Notes: generated by a model not told the origin, from the sequence alone. DNA of 64,000 nt from Sphingomonas pseudosanguinis (GCF_014196255.1 NZ_JACIDH010000008.1:62001-126000), one strand, 5' to 3'; counted from the first letter of the stretch, positions 34,639-44,789 are shown. Numbers and translations: made by a program.

Positions 34639-35313
34639 TTACCGGCCGCTGTTCTGACGGCGCGCCGGTGCCGCTGCCGGCGCGGCGGCGGGGGCCGGTG
34701 CGTTGGCCGGGGTCGCGGCCTGCTGGCCACCCTGGCCCGGCTGCCAGTTGGCGGGCGGCGTGATGCTGACGGTCGGGACCAGCTTGTCCAGCTCGGCGGT
34801 CACGGCGGTGGTGATGTCGGCGGTCGGCTGCATGAACAGCACGGCCTGCGGGCTGACCAGCAGGCTGACATTCTTAGCGCGCACGGCGTTCTGCACCGCT
34901 TCGCCCAGACGCGCCTGGAGCTGCTCGACCGCATAGGTCTGCGCACGGACCGCCGGCTGAGTCAGGCGCTGCAGTTCCTGGTTCGCCGCCTGCTGGCGGG
35001 TCTCGATCTGCTCGGCCTGGGTGCGCAGCGCGGTCTGGTTGGCGTTGGGCTGCGAACGCGCGGTCTGGAACGCCTGGACCAGCGGCTCCAGCTCGCGGGT
35101 CAGCGCGGTGCGGCGCGTCTCGGCCTGGTCGAGCTGGGTCTTGTAGGTGGTCTCGATCTGCTGGCGGGCGGCGGCCCAGGCGCGCGAACCGGCGATCGCG
35201 CCCTGCGGATCGGCGACGGCGACACCGTTGACCTGCGCCTGCGCGCTGGTCGCGACGGTGGCGGCCGGGGCCACCAGGGCCGCCGCGAGGAGGAGCTTGG
35301 AAATCGTCTTCAT
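34639..35313 (-). CDS. skp: OmpH/Skp-family periplasmic chaperone
   Basis: Periplasmic holdase for unfolded outer-membrane proteins, 224 residues, somewhat longer than E. coli Skp (161) because of a Pro/Ala-rich tail. Signal peptide (MKTISKLLLAAALVAPAATV...SAQA), then the OmpH domain with a long coiled-coil rich in Gln/Glu/Ala (QIETTYKTQLDQAETRRTAL; QTEQIETRQQAANQELQ-like). The ATG overlaps the bamA stop region, coupling the chaperone to the BAM assembly gene. The C-terminal ~50 residues (TPANAPAPAAAPAAAPA) are low-complexity. Confidence 0.93.
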   Translation of the reverse strand: MKTISKLLLAAALVAPAATVATSAQAQVNGVAVADPQGAIAGSRAWAAARQQIETTYKTQLDQAETRRTALTRELEPLVQAFQTARSQPNANQTALRTQAEQIETRQQAANQELQRLTQPAVRAQTYAVEQLQARLGEAVQNAVRAKNVSLLVSPQAVLFMQPTADITTAVTAELDKLVPTVSITPPANWQPGQGGQQAATPANAPAPAAAPAAAPARRQNSGR

Positions 35314-38069
35314 CAGAACTGCGTCCCTACGTTGAAAGTGATGAGCTTGGGGTCGTCGCCCGGCTGCGTGACCAATGCCTTGGCCAGGTCGATGCGCAGC
35401 GGTCCAAATGGTGAATTCCAGTTCACGCCGATACCGATCGACACGCGCGGCTTCCACGTGCCGCCGTAGAATTCCTCGAGGGTGTAATTGGTGTTCTGGA
35501 CCGCGGTGTTGACCGACGTGCCGGTGCAGGCACCACCCAGGGTCGACGAGAACCCGACCGGGCAGGTCGTCTGCAGGCCGGCGTTCGGATCGGTCGTTCC
35601 CGCCGCGGGTGTGGGCACCTGATACAGCGGCCGCCCCTGCTGATCGGTCGCCGCGATCGGCGCCAGGGTGGGCGAACCATCCTTATTGAACAGCAGCTTG
35701 CCGTTCGCATCCTTCGCCTGCGGGAAGCCCAGCGAGGGGAGCGGACGGGTGATGCCCCACAGGCTGCCCGCCTGGACATAGATGCTGGGCCGCAGACCCA
35801 TTTCACGGGCGCCCGAACCGAGCGGCAGTTCCAGTTCGGCACGCGCCAGATAATAAGCGCGGCCGCCCAGTGCGTCGTCGAAGAACCGCTGGCGGTCCGT
35901 CTCGCGCGTCTGCGTACCGTCTGCCGCCACATTGTACGGGATACGCAGCACGCGCGGGCCGACGCCACGGATGTCGAAACCGCGGAACTGCGGCTCGCCC
36001 AGATAGAAACGGTCGACGATACGGACCGGATCGATACCGGGGCCACGGCTCTTTTCCAGCGAGTGGATATAGCCGCCCTCACCCAGCACCGAGAACACGA
36101 AGCCCTTGCCCAGGCCCATGAACTTGGCACCTTCGGCGCGCGTGCGGATATATTTCACGTCGCCGCCCAGACCGGCGAAGTCCTGGCTCAGCGAGAAGCG
36201 ATGACCGGCGGTCGGACGCAGACGGCTGTTCAGGCTGTCGAAGATCAGTGAATAGCCGATCGACGAGGTCCAGCGGTTGCCGACCGAGTCGCAGAAATAG
36301 CGACCCACCTGTTGGAAGTTACAGCTGCCATCGGCGTTGAAGAAGTCGCGCGCCAGGCCGACCTCGTCATAGCTGAGACCATAGCGGCCCGACAGCGACC
36401 AATATTCGGTCAACGGCACGCCGGCACGGACCTGGAAGCCGGTCGAGACCTGGGTGTAGGTCGTCTGGCGCGACCCCAGGTTGAAGTTGAACGAGTTGAA
36501 GTCGCGGCGGAACACGTCGACGCCCAGCGCGATATTCTTGTCGAACACATAGGGCTCGGTGAAGCCCAGTTCGATCGACTTCTGGTAAGCCGAATAATTC
36601 ACGCCGGCGCGCAGTTCCTGGCCCTTGCCGCGGAAGTTGCGCTGGGTGATGTTCGCCTGGACGATGAAGCGCTCGAGCGACGAGTAACCGGCCGACAGCT
36701 GGAGCGAGCCGGTCGACTGTTCCTCGACATTCGTTTCCAGCACGATACGGTCGGGCGTCGAGCCGGGGTTCTGTTTGATCTCCAGCTTTTCCTGGAAATA
36801 GCCGAGCGAGTTGATGCGGTCCTGGCTGCGGCGGACCTGGAAGCTGTTGAAGGCATCACCCTCGGCCACGCGGATTTCGCGGCGGACGACCTTGTCCTGC
36901 GTCTGCGTGTTGCCGTTGATGTCGATGCGCTCGATATAGGTGCGCTTCGCCTCGGCGATGTTGAACGTGATCGACATGGTCAGCGTGTCCTTGTCACGCT
37001 GGAAGTCGGGGTTCACATCGGTGAAGGCATAGCCGAACAGGCCCGCCGTCTGGCTGAGGCTGTCGATCGAGTCCTCGACCAGCTTGGCGTTGTACCAGTC
37101 ACCCTTCTTCATCGGCAGCGACGCGGCGAGCTTGGTATTGTCGAAGTCGCGGATCTGGCTGTCGACCTTCACATCGCCGAACTTGTAGCGCGGACCTTCC
37201 TCGACCACATAGGTGATGATGAAGTCGCGCTTGTCCGGCGTCAGCTCGGCGACCGCGCTGGTCACGCGGAAATCGGCATAGCCGTTGGTCAGATAGAATT
37301 GGCGCAGCTTCTGCTGGTCGGCGGCCAGGCGGTCCTGGTCGTAGCTGGTGGCCGAGGACAGGAAGCGGAACCAGCGCGACTGCTTGGTGAACATCGCACC
37401 GCGCAATTCGTCGTCCGAGAACTTCTCGTTGCCGATGATGTTGATCTGGCGGACCTTGGACTTCGGCCCCTCGCTGATCTCGAACACGATATCGACGCGG
37501 TTCTGGTCGAGATTGACCATCTTCGGTTCGACCACCGCGCCGAACCGGCCCTGGCGGCGATACAGCTCGACGATGCGCGCCACGTCCTGGCGGACGGCGG
37601 TGCGGGTGAAGATCTGCCGCGGCGCGAGCTTGATCTCCTTCTTGATCTTGTCGTCCTTCAGGCGCTTGTTGCCCTCCAGGATCACCCGGTTGATGATCGG
37701 GTTTTCGCGGACGCGCAGGACGATGTCGCCGGTCTCGACGCCCGAGATCGAATAGTCGGCGAACAGCTCCGACGCCTGCAGATCCTTTAGCGCCTGGTCG
37801 AGCGTTTCGGGCGTGTAGGGAATGCCCTGACGCAGCTTGGTGTAGGAGAGCACCGTCTCCGGCTCGATACGCTGCGCGCCCTCGACCCGCAGCGTCTTGA
37901 TCACCCGCTGCGGTGCCGGTGCGGCCACCTGGGTCGCGGTCGTCTGCGGCGCGGCACCGGCCGGCGCGACCTGCGCCATGACGGGAACACCCGACAGCAT
38001 CGTGCCCGCCAGCAGCATGGCGCCTGCGCGCACAGTCTTCATACCCGTCATTGCTGTCACCAAACCCAC
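35313..38069 (-). CDS. bamA: Outer membrane protein assembly factor BamA
   Basis: Central component of the BAM complex, 918 residues, longer than E. coli BamA (810). Signal peptide (GAMLLAGTMLSGVPVMAQ), five POTRA domains (first at QRVIKTLRVEGAQRIEPETV; others begin INRVILEGNKRL, VRQINIIGNEKF, FGDVKVDSQIRD and YIERIDINGNTQT), then the 16-strand barrel with the VRGF/Y-type loop motif (PQFRGFDIRGVGPR) and terminal FNVGTQF ending in Phe. A Pro/Thr/Gly-rich surface loop around residues 790-870 (LFNKDGSPTLAPI..., GGACTGTSV) accounts for the extra length. GTG 38069 opens the frame; ATGs at 38051 and 38042 are alternative starts. Confidence 0.96.
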   Translation of the reverse strand: MGLVTAMTGMKTVRAGAMLLAGTMLSGVPVMAQVAPAGAAPQTTATQVAAPAPQRVIKTLRVEGAQRIEPETVLSYTKLRQGIPYTPETLDQALKDLQASELFADYSISGVETGDIVLRVRENPIINRVILEGNKRLKDDKIKKEIKLAPRQIFTRTAVRQDVARIVELYRRQGRFGAVVEPKMVNLDQNRVDIVFEISEGPKSKVRQINIIGNEKFSDDELRGAMFTKQSRWFRFLSSATSYDQDRLAADQQKLRQFYLTNGYADFRVTSAVAELTPDKRDFIITYVVEEGPRYKFGDVKVDSQIRDFDNTKLAASLPMKKGDWYNAKLVEDSIDSLSQTAGLFGYAFTDVNPDFQRDKDTLTMSITFNIAEAKRTYIERIDINGNTQTQDKVVRREIRVAEGDAFNSFQVRRSQDRINSLGYFQEKLEIKQNPGSTPDRIVLETNVEEQSTGSLQLSAGYSSLERFIVQANITQRNFRGKGQELRAGVNYSAYQKSIELGFTEPYVFDKNIALGVDVFRRDFNSFNFNLGSRQTTYTQVSTGFQVRAGVPLTEYWSLSGRYGLSYDEVGLARDFFNADGSCNFQQVGRYFCDSVGNRWTSSIGYSLIFDSLNSRLRPTAGHRFSLSQDFAGLGGDVKYIRTRAEGAKFMGLGKGFVFSVLGEGGYIHSLEKSRGPGIDPVRIVDRFYLGEPQFRGFDIRGVGPRVLRIPYNVAADGTQTRETDRQRFFDDALGGRAYYLARAELELPLGSGAREMGLRPSIYVQAGSLWGITRPLPSLGFPQAKDANGKLLFNKDGSPTLAPIAATDQQGRPLYQVPTPAAGTTDPNAGLQTTCPVGFSSTLGGACTGTSVNTAVQNTNYTLEEFYGGTWKPRVSIGIGVNWNSPFGPLRIDLAKALVTQPGDDPKLITFNVGTQF

Positions 38070-38121
38070 CCCAGAAAAGTCGAACCGACCCCTGTCGTAC
38101 TCGCGCCCTGCCCCATCGGCG

Positions 38122-39258
38122 TCACCCGATCAAGCCGGCGATATTCTTCCAAAGCCCCAAATTGCCCAGATCGTTGAACGTCACGAACAGCATCAGGGCC
38201 AGGATCGCGATCAAACCGCCGCGAAACGCCCATTCCTGAGCCGCCGGCTCCAGGGGGCGTCGCCGCACGGCTTCGATCGCATAAAAGAAAAGATGGCCGC
38301 CATCCAGCATCGGCACCGGCAACAGGTTGATGAACCCCAGATTGATGGACACCAGGGCCACGAAGAAAACAAAGGCGTCGAGGCCCAGCGACATCTGCTC
38401 GCCCGACACCTTGGCGATCGAGACGGGGCCGCCCAGTTCCTTGACCGAACGGCGGCCGGAAATCACCTGCCCCAGCGTCTCGACCATCATGCGGAAGATC
38501 TCGCCGGTCCGCTTCACCGCCACGACCGGCGCGCGCAGCAGGCCGACCGGCTGGACGTCGATCGTGCCCGCGCCGCGCAGGCCCAGCCGGCCGACGCGAT
38601 ATTCGTTGCCGAAGCGGTCGCGCTGCTGATCGGTGCCGATGGTCGTCGACGTGGTGAAGGGCGTGCCGTTCCGCGTCGCGGCGATCGTCACGCGCTCACC
38701 GGCGCGAATCTGCACATAGCGCGCGATGTCGGCGAAGTCGGTGACCTCCCGGCCGTCGATCGCGGTGACCCGGTCGCCCGGCTTCAGTCCGGTCGCGGCC
38801 GCCGCGCTGCCCGGCATCACCTGTCCGACGACCGGCGGGATCACGACCTCGCCATAGGCATAGGCGAAGCCGGCGAGGATCAGGATGGCGGCGAGGAAAT
38901 TGATCGCCGGCCCCGCCGCGACGATGATCGCGCGCTGCCATACCGGCTTGGCCTGGAAGGTGCGCGCGCGCTCCTCAGGGGGCAGCGACAGCCAGGCTGC
39001 GTCCGCCTGGCTGGCCGGGTTCATGTCGCCGGCGAACTTCACATAGCCGCCCAGCGGCAGCCAGCCGATCTTCCACCGCGTGCCGCGCTTGTCGGTGAAG
39101 CCGGCGATCTCGCGACCGAAGCCGATCGCGAACGTCTCGGCCTTCACGCCGAACCAGCGGCCGGCGAGATAATGCCCCATCTCGTGAACGAACACGAGCG
39201 GACCGAGCGCGCAAACAAAGGCCAGGATGGTCAGCAACAGGCCGGGGGTTTCGATCAA
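38122..39258 (-). CDS. rseP: RIP metalloprotease RseP/MmpA (site-2 protease family)
   Basis: Intramembrane zinc protease that cleaves anti-sigma factors or signal-peptide remnants, 378 residues. The HEMGHYLAGRWFG zinc motif lies in the first membrane segment and the second zinc ligand motif PMLDGGHLFFY near the C-terminus; a PDZ domain is seen around PGSAAAATGLKPGDRVTAIDG. Start is most likely the TTG at 39258, which overlaps the dxr stop (TTGA) and gives the normal N-terminus (LIETPGLLLTILAF). The long open frame continuing through dxr is an artefact. It is 52 bp upstream of bamA. Confidence 0.94.
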   Translation of the reverse strand: MIETPGLLLTILAFVCALGPLVFVHEMGHYLAGRWFGVKAETFAIGFGREIAGFTDKRGTRWKIGWLPLGGYVKFAGDMNPASQADAAWLSLPPEERARTFQAKPVWQRAIIVAAGPAINFLAAILILAGFAYAYGEVVIPPVVGQVMPGSAAAATGLKPGDRVTAIDGREVTDFADIARYVQIRAGERVTIAATRNGTPFTTSTTIGTDQQRDRFGNEYRVGRLGLRGAGTIDVQPVGLLRAPVVAVKRTGEIFRMMVETLGQVISGRRSVKELGGPVSIAKVSGEQMSLGLDAFVFFVALVSINLGFINLLPVPMLDGGHLFFYAIEAVRRRPLEPAAQEWAFRGGLIAILALMLFVTFNDLGNLGLWKNIAGLIG

Positions 39259-40412
39259 ACGATGCAATCCTCTACGCGCTCGCCCGCCAAGACCCTCGCC
39301 TCCGCATCGATCGCGATCACTGCGTCGAGCGTTTCCGGCGGGGCCGGGTCGTAGCGATGGAGAACATCCTCGACGATTGCGGCAATTTCGAGGAAGCCGA
39401 TGCGCTTGCCGAGAAAAGCCGCCACCGCGATTTCGTTGGCGGCGTTCAGGATGGCCGGCGCCGCCCCACCCGCCTCCAGCGCGGCACGTGCCAGCCGCAG
39501 CGCGGGGAAGAGCACCGGATCGGGCGCGGCGAAGTCCATCCGCCCCAAGGCGACCAGGTCGAGCGGCGCCATCGGCGTCGGCATCCGGTCGGGCCAGGCC
39601 AGGCAATGCGCGATCGGCACGCGCATGTCCGACGGGCCGAGCTGCGCCAGCATCGAGCCATCGATATAATCGACCGCCGAATGGATGACCGATTGCGGGT
39701 GCAGCACGATCTCGATCCGGTCGGAGGGGACCGGGAACAGGCGCGCGGCCTCGATCAGCTCCAGCCCCTTGTTCATCATCGTCGCCGAGTCGACCGAGAT
39801 CTTCGCGCCCATCGACCAGTTGGGATGCGCCACCGCCTGCTCGGGAGTGACGCGGCGCATGTCCTCGGTCGTCCAGGTGCGGAACGGTCCGCCGCTGGCG
39901 GTCAGGACGATCCGGCGCACCCGTTCGGGGCGGTCGAAGTCGAAGCACTGATAGATGGCGTTGTGCTCGCTGTCGGCCGGGAGCAGCGTCGCACCCGCCT
40001 TGGCCGCAGCCGCCAGCACCACCTCGCCCGCCGAGACCAACGGCTCCTTGTTGGCCAGCACCACCGTGCCGCCATTGGCGATGGCGGCCATGGCCGGCTC
40101 GAGCCCTGCGCAACCGACGATCGCGCCCATGGTCCAGTCGGCATGCAGCGCCGCCGCCTCGATCACCGCCGTACGCCCCCCCGCCACGCGGGTCTCGGTG
40201 CCGGCCAGCGCGTCGCGCAGATCGGGCAGACAGCTTTCGTCCGCCACGACCGCAAGTTCGGCATGGGTGCGCCGAGCAGCGGCGGCCAGCTTGGCCACGT
40301 CGCAATTGGCGGTCAGCGCGCGGACACGGTAACGGTCCGGCTCACGCTCGATCAGGTCGAGGGTCGAGGTGCCGACCGAACCGGTCGCGCCCAAAATGGT
40401 TACGCTGCGCAT
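39255..40412 (-). CDS. dxr: 1-deoxy-D-xylulose-5-phosphate reductoisomerase
   Basis: NADPH-dependent second enzyme of the MEP isoprenoid pathway, 385 residues. N-terminal nucleotide-binding motif SVTILGATGSVGTSTLDLI, the catalytic/metal-binding region LLPADSEHNAIYQCF, GGPFRTWT and the SVDSATMMNKGLELIEA block are all present. Overlaps rseP at its end (TTGA) and abuts cdsA at its start (one shared base). Confidence 0.97.
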   Translation of the reverse strand: MRSVTILGATGSVGTSTLDLIEREPDRYRVRALTANCDVAKLAAAARRTHAELAVVADESCLPDLRDALAGTETRVAGGRTAVIEAAALHADWTMGAIVGCAGLEPAMAAIANGGTVVLANKEPLVSAGEVVLAAAAKAGATLLPADSEHNAIYQCFDFDRPERVRRIVLTASGGPFRTWTTEDMRRVTPEQAVAHPNWSMGAKISVDSATMMNKGLELIEAARLFPVPSDRIEIVLHPQSVIHSAVDYIDGSMLAQLGPSDMRVPIAHCLAWPDRMPTPMAPLDLVALGRMDFAAPDPVLFPALRLARAALEAGGAAPAILNAANEIAVAAFLGKRIGFLEIAAIVEDVLHRYDPAPPETLDAVIAIDAEARVLAGERVEDCIV

Positions 40413-41236
40413 CAGAACAGGTCCGGCAGGAAGATCAGAAGAGCCGCGATCGGCGCGACCGGCACGATACCGTCCAGCCGGTCCATCACGCCGCCATGGC
40501 CGGGCAGCACATTGCCGCTATCCTTGACCCCGGCCCGCCGCTTGAGCGCGCTTTCGAAGAGGTCGCCGCCCTGCGCCAGCACTGCCAGCACGGGCGTCGC
40601 AATGACGAGATGCAGCGGCAAACCATGCGCCCAGCGCATGACGACCGCGAGCAGCGTCGCCGCCGCCACGCCACCGATCAGGCCGGACCAGGTCTTGGCG
40701 GGACTGATTTTGGGCGCCAACTTCGGCCCGCCGAACTGCCGCCCGACGAAGAAAGCGCCGCTGTCGCAGGCCCAGACCAGCGCCATCGCCCAGAGCGACA
40801 GCGCCAGGCCATCGACATGCAGCCGAATGGCGAGCAGCGACAGGACCGGCAGACCGACATAGAGCGCGCCCGCACCATATTCGGGCCGCCGCGAAATGAT
40901 CGTCAGGAAGAAGAAGGCGGCAGCGATCAACCCAAGCGCGAAAAAGCCCGGTCCGGCGGCCAGCCCCGGCGCCATGATCGCCAGCGGCACCGACAAGGTA
41001 AACTGCGCCAGCCGCTTGCGCGAACGGTCCACCTTCAACAGGTCGGACCATTCGGCCATCATGAACAGCCCGACGACGACGGCGAGCAGCCAGAAGGCCA
41101 GACCGCCCAGGGCCAGACAGAGGCTGGCCACCGCGATCATCACGACGCTGGCCAACACCCGCTTGGTCAGGTTGGACATGCTTTTGACCGGGGCCGCTTC
41201 GTGCGCTCCGGTCTTGGGGGATTCGGGATCGGTCAC
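40412..41236 (-). CDS. cdsA: Phosphatidate cytidylyltransferase
   Basis: Inner-membrane enzyme making CDP-diacylglycerol from phosphatidate and CTP, 274 residues, about 7-8 helices. The complete PROSITE-type signature is visible: SALKRRAGVKDSGNVLPGHG followed by GVMDRLDG. Starts at GTG 41236, overlapping the uppS stop (GTGA). Supplies CDP-DAG to PssA, encoded further right in this window. Confidence 0.96.
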   Translation of the reverse strand: MTDPESPKTGAHEAAPVKSMSNLTKRVLASVVMIAVASLCLALGGLAFWLLAVVVGLFMMAEWSDLLKVDRSRKRLAQFTLSVPLAIMAPGLAAGPGFFALGLIAAAFFFLTIISRRPEYGAGALYVGLPVLSLLAIRLHVDGLALSLWAMALVWACDSGAFFVGRQFGGPKLAPKISPAKTWSGLIGGVAAATLLAVVMRWAHGLPLHLVIATPVLAVLAQGGDLFESALKRRAGVKDSGNVLPGHGGVMDRLDGIVPVAPIAALLIFLPDLF

Positions 41237-41994
41237 AGGCCGCCGAAACGCCTGTGACGTCGGCCGAACTCGGCCACCGCATCGGCCAGCGCGGTTTCGT
41301 CGAAATCGGGCCAGAGCGTGTCGACGAACAACAGCTCGGCATAGGCCGCCTGCCACAGCAGGAAGTTGGACAGGCGCTGCTCGCCCGAGGTGCGGATCAC
41401 CAGATCGAGCGGCGGCAGGCCGTTGGTCTGCAATTCGCCTTCGATTGCCTCCGGTGTGATCGCGTCGGCCGCCATTTCGCCGGCCGCGACCTTGCCGGCC
41501 AGCCGCCGGGCGGCCTCGACCAGCTCGGCCTGCGCACCGTAATTCAGCGCGATGGCCAGGATCGGGCCGCTATTGGCCGCCGTGCGCGCGACCGCATCGT
41601 CGATCATCGCGACCAGATCGGCGGGGAAGCGACGATAATCGCCGATCACCCGCAACCGGACATTGTCCGACACCAGCTCGGCCAGATCCTTGCGCAGAAA
41701 GATGCGCAGCAGACCCATCAGGTCGCTGATCTCGGTCTCGGGCCGCCGCCAATTCTCCGACGAGAAGGCGTAGAGCGTCAGCGCCTCGATCCCCATCGCC
41801 CGCGCCGCACGCGCGATCCGGCGCACGGCGTCGACACCGGCCTTGTGGCCGGCGAAGCGGGGCAGCAGACGGCGTTTGGCCCAGCGGCCATTACCGTCCA
41901 TGATGATCGCGACGTGACGCGGGACCGCACCCGTATCGGGCACGGCCACCAGCGACCCCAGAGCCGTCTGGGCCGAGGCGGCCGGAGGACTCAC
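41233..41994 (-). CDS. uppS: Isoprenyl transferase (undecaprenyl diphosphate synthase)
   Basis: Cis-prenyltransferase that makes the C55 lipid carrier for peptidoglycan, 253 residues. Catalytic Asp in [29 protein letters not shown], and the substrate-binding [20 protein letters not shown] with [15 protein letters not shown]. Overlaps frr (ATGA) upstream and cdsA downstream. Confidence 0.97.
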   Translation of the reverse strand: MSPPAASAQTALGSLVAVPDTGAVPRHVAIIMDGNGRWAKRRLLPRFAGHKAGVDAVRRIARAARAMGIEALTLYAFSSENWRRPETEISDLMGLLRIFLRKDLAELVSDNVRLRVIGDYRRFPADLVAMIDDAVARTAANSGPILAIALNYGAQAELVEAARRLAGKVAAGEMAADAITPEAIEGELQTNGLPPLDLVIRTSGEQRLSNFLLWQAAYAELLFVDTLWPDFDETALADAVAEFGRRHRRFGGL

Positions 41995-42548
41995 TTGCCC
42001 AGGATTTCCTTTTCCTTGGCCGCCGCCGCCGCATCCAGCTCGGCGATGGTGGCGTCGGTCAGCTTCTGGACTTCGGTCTCGTGACGCTTGCGCTCGTCCT
42101 CGCCGAAAACACCCTTCTTCTCGTCGACCTTCAGGCTGTCCATGCCGTCGCGACGCACGTTGCGCACCGCGATGCGCGCGCCCTCGGCGTACTTGCCGGC
42201 CAGCTTGGCGAGCTCCTTGCGGCGCTCCTCGGTCAGGTCGGGGATCGGCAGGCGCAGCGTCTGGCCGTCATTGATCGGGTTGAGGCCCAGACCCGCCGAG
42301 CGGATCGCCTTCTCGACCGACGACACGTTCGAGCGGTCCCAGACCTGCACCGACAGCATGCGCGGCTCGGGGGCGGAAACGGTCGCGACCTGGTTCAACG
42401 GCATGTGGCTGCCATAGACCTCGACCGTCACCGGATCGAGCAGCGCGGTCGAGGCGCGGCCGGTGCGCAGGCCGTTCAGGTCGTGCTTCAGCGACTCCAC
42501 CGCGCCCTGCATGCGGCGTTCGAGATCGGACTTGTCATAAGCGGCCAT
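41991..42548 (-). CDS. frr: Ribosome recycling factor
   Basis: Releases ribosomes from mRNA after termination together with EF-G, 185 residues, the family's standard size. Diagnostic blocks: [40 protein letters not shown] and [10 protein letters not shown]. Sits 3 bp after pyrH and overlaps uppS. Confidence 0.98.
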   Translation of the reverse strand: MAAYDKSDLERRMQGAVESLKHDLNGLRTGRASTALLDPVTVEVYGSHMPLNQVATVSAPEPRMLSVQVWDRSNVSSVEKAIRSAGLGLNPINDGQTLRLPIPDLTEERRKELAKLAGKYAEGARIAVRNVRRDGMDSLKVDEKKGVFGEDERKRHETEVQKLTDATIAELDAAAAAKEKEILGK

Positions 42549-42551
42549 GGT

Positions 42552-43277
42552 TTACGCTCCTTGGTTCTGGACGATCGTCGACACGCCTTCGCCGGCGAGC
42601 ACGGCACCGAAATTGCCGTGCTGGCGGATGTTGAAGACGACGATCGGGATATTGTTGTCGCGGCACAGCGCGATGGCCGAGGCGTCCATGACCTTCAGGT
42701 CATCGGACAGGACCTTGGAATAGCTGACCGTTTCATAACGGGTCGCGGTCGGCACCTTCTTCGGGTCCGCATCATAGACGCCGTCGACGCTGGTGCCCTT
42801 GAACAAAGCGTCGCACTTCATCTCGGCGGCGCGCAGCGCGGCGCCGCTATCGGTGGTGAAGAAGGGCGAGCCGACACCGGCGGCGAAGATCACCACGCGG
42901 CCCTTTTCCAGATGTCGCTCGGCGCGGCGACGGATGAAGGGTTCGCACACGCTCGCCATCGGGATGGCGGACTGCACGCGGGTATCGACGCCGATCTGCT
43001 CCAGCGCGTTCTGCACCGCCAGCGCGTTCATCACGGTCGCCAGCATGCCCATATAATCGGCGGTCGCCCGCTCGATACCCTTGGCCGCTGCCGACAGACC
43101 GCGGAAGATGTTGCCGCCACCGACGACGACGCACAGTTCATAGCCCTTGGCCCGCACATCGGCGATCTCCTGCGCGACACGCGCGGTGATCTCCGGCGAG
43201 ATGGCCAAGCCCCCCTCGCCCATCAGGACCTCGCCCGACAATTTGAGGAGGATGCGTTTAAAGGGCGGGGTGGTCAT
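42552..43277 (-). CDS. pyrH: UMP kinase
   Basis: Phosphorylates UMP to UDP, 241 residues. Amino-acid-kinase fold with [26 protein letters not shown], and [17 protein letters not shown] 43277 is preferred; an ATG at 43298 would add seven residues (MTKIRET), and further upstream the open frame runs into a repeat region. Followed closely by frr. Confidence 0.97.
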   Translation of the reverse strand: MTTPPFKRILLKLSGEVLMGEGGLAISPEITARVAQEIADVRAKGYELCVVVGGGNIFRGLSAAAKGIERATADYMGMLATVMNALAVQNALEQIGVDTRVQSAIPMASVCEPFIRRRAERHLEKGRVVIFAAGVGSPFFTTDSGAALRAAEMKCDALFKGTSVDGVYDADPKKVPTATRYETVSYSKVLSDDLKVMDASAIALCRDNNIPIVVFNIRQHGNFGAVLAGEGVSTIVQNQGA

Positions 43278-43410
43278 CGTTTCTCGGATCTTGGTCATGA
43301 AAGTGGCGCGGACCTTAGGCGGCGTCAGGGCGGCGGGCAACCGTGGAGCGGCGGGTTGCGGGGATTTTCGTGGGACGCGTGCAAGCGCCCCCGGCCCATG
43401 ACCCCATCCC

Positions 43411-43488
43411 CGTTCAGGCTGAGCGAAGTCGAAGCCCATGCGACTCCGTTCATCGCGTGCCCTTCGACTTCGCTCAGGGCGAACGGAG
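43411..43488. repeat. Inverted pair of repeat family B
   Basis: CGTTCAGGCTGAGCGAAGTC (continuing GAAG) at 43411-43434 and its inverted, slightly diverged copy CTTCGACTTCGCTCAGGGCG (43462 onward) face each other, so the transcript could fold into a long stem. Related single or paired copies lie at 49164, 49235 and 49311. Confidence 0.85.
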
Positions 43489-43497
43489 GTTGGAAAT

Positions 43498-43636
43498 TCC
43501 ATTCCTCCCCAAGCTCGCTTGGGGAGGGGGACCGCGCCCGCAGGGCGTGGTGGAGGGGCATGACCCGCCTGTCATGGCCCCTCCACCATCGCTAACGCGA
43601 TGGTCCCCCTCCCCGAGCGTAGCTCAGGGAGGATTT
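43498..43636. repeat. Palindromic intergenic repeat, family A, copy 2
   Basis: Bounded by CCTCCCCAAGCTCGCTTGGG on the left and a related CCCCGAGCGTAGCTCAGGGA on the right, with internal GGTGGAGGGG / CCCCTCCACC stem and CATCGCTAACGCGATG. Very similar to the copy at 51711-51836. With the family B pair it fills most of the 450-bp gap between pyrH and tsf. Confidence 0.85.
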
Positions 43637-43660
43637 GAAGAAGCCCCCAAACGCAAAGAG

Positions 43661-43686
43661 AGCGGCCACCTTGCGGCAGCCGCTCC
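43661..43686 (-). terminator. Terminator after tsf
   Basis: On the minus strand GAGCGGC (43686-43680) pairs with GCCGCTC (43667-43661), followed by TCTTTGCGTTT, 42 bp after the tsf stop. Confidence 0.65.
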
Positions 43687-43727
43687 CCTTGAACCGTCAC
43701 CGTCCCATCAAGGGACGGCGCGAAGGA

Positions 43728-44663
43728 TTACGCCTTCTGCGGAACGCCCGAAGCCGCCGCCACTTCGGCCGCGAAGTCCGACGCTTCCTTCTCGATGCCC
43801 TCGCCCAGCTGGAAGCGGACATAGTCCACCAGCTTGATCTCGGCACCGGCGTCCTTGCCTGCCTTCGCCACGACGTCGCTGATCTTGGTCTTGCCGTCGA
43901 TCACGAACAGCTGGCTGACCAGCGCGTGCTCCTTGCGGTACTTGGCGATGCCGCCTTCGACCATCTTGGCGATGATGTCGGCGGGCTTGCCCGATTCGGC
44001 GGCCTTTTCGGTCGCGATCGCGCGCTCACGCTCGATCTCGGCCTCGTCCAGGTCTTCCTCGTTCAGCGCCTTCGGGAAAGCAGCGGCGATGTGCATCGCC
44101 AGCTGACGGCCCAGCGACTGCAGCACCTCGTCAGCGGCTTCCGACTCCAGCGCGACCAGCACGCCGATCTTGCCCAGGCCCGGCGCCTGCTGGTTGTGGA
44201 CGTAGGACACGACCGCGCCCTTCGACACTTCGAGGCGCTTGGCGCGACGCAGCGACTGGTTCTCACCGATCGTCGCGACATTGTTGGTCAGCACTTCGGC
44301 GACGGTGCCGCCCTGCGGCATCGCTTCGTTCTTCAGCGCCTCGATGTCGTCGCTGGTCTTCAGCGCGATCGCGGTCACGTCCTTCACGAACGCCTGGAAC
44401 TGGTCGTTCTTGGCGACGAAGTCGGTTTCCGAGTTCACTTCGACGGCAGCACCGACGGTGCCGTTGGTGGCGACGCCGACCAGACCCTCGGCGGCGGTAC
44501 GGCTCGACTTCTTCTGCGCGGCCGCCAGGCCCTTCGTGCGCAGCCAGTCCAGCGCGGCGTCCATGTCGCCATTCGCCTCGGCCAGCGCCTTCTTGCAGTC
44601 CATCATGCCCGCGCCGCTCTTTTCGCGCAGGTCCTTGACCATCGCTGCGGTGATATCGGCCAT
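43728..44663 (-). CDS. tsf: Elongation factor Ts
   Basis: Guanine nucleotide exchange factor for EF-Tu, 311 residues. UBA-like N-terminus [20 protein letters not shown], then [10 protein letters not shown] and the IAMHIAA-type core. Downstream of rpsB by 159 bp; the interval has a GC hairpin that could act as attenuator. Confidence 0.98.
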   Translation of the reverse strand: MADITAAMVKDLREKSGAGMMDCKKALAEANGDMDAALDWLRTKGLAAAQKKSSRTAAEGLVGVATNGTVGAAVEVNSETDFVAKNDQFQAFVKDVTAIALKTSDDIEALKNEAMPQGGTVAEVLTNNVATIGENQSLRRAKRLEVSKGAVVSYVHNQQAPGLGKIGVLVALESEAADEVLQSLGRQLAMHIAAAFPKALNEEDLDEAEIERERAIATEKAAESGKPADIIAKMVEGGIAKYRKEHALVSQLFVIDGKTKISDVVAKAGKDAGAEIKLVDYVRFQLGEGIEKEASDFAAEVAAASGVPQKA

Positions 44664-44789
44664 TGTCTCAATCCTCTGTCTGAAAAGGGGGATGCGGGTA
44701 GGGCCGCCCCATCGGAGGCGGCCCTTAGCACGGCTTGCATGTCAAGCCGATGTCACCGACCGGCGAGTTGCCCCATCCGGTCGATGATC

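Noticed and set aside
38122..40305. Single 727-codon protein fusing Dxr-antiframe and RseP
   Set aside because: The N-terminal ~350 codons are the wrong frame of dxr; RseP proper starts at the TTG overlapping the dxr stop.
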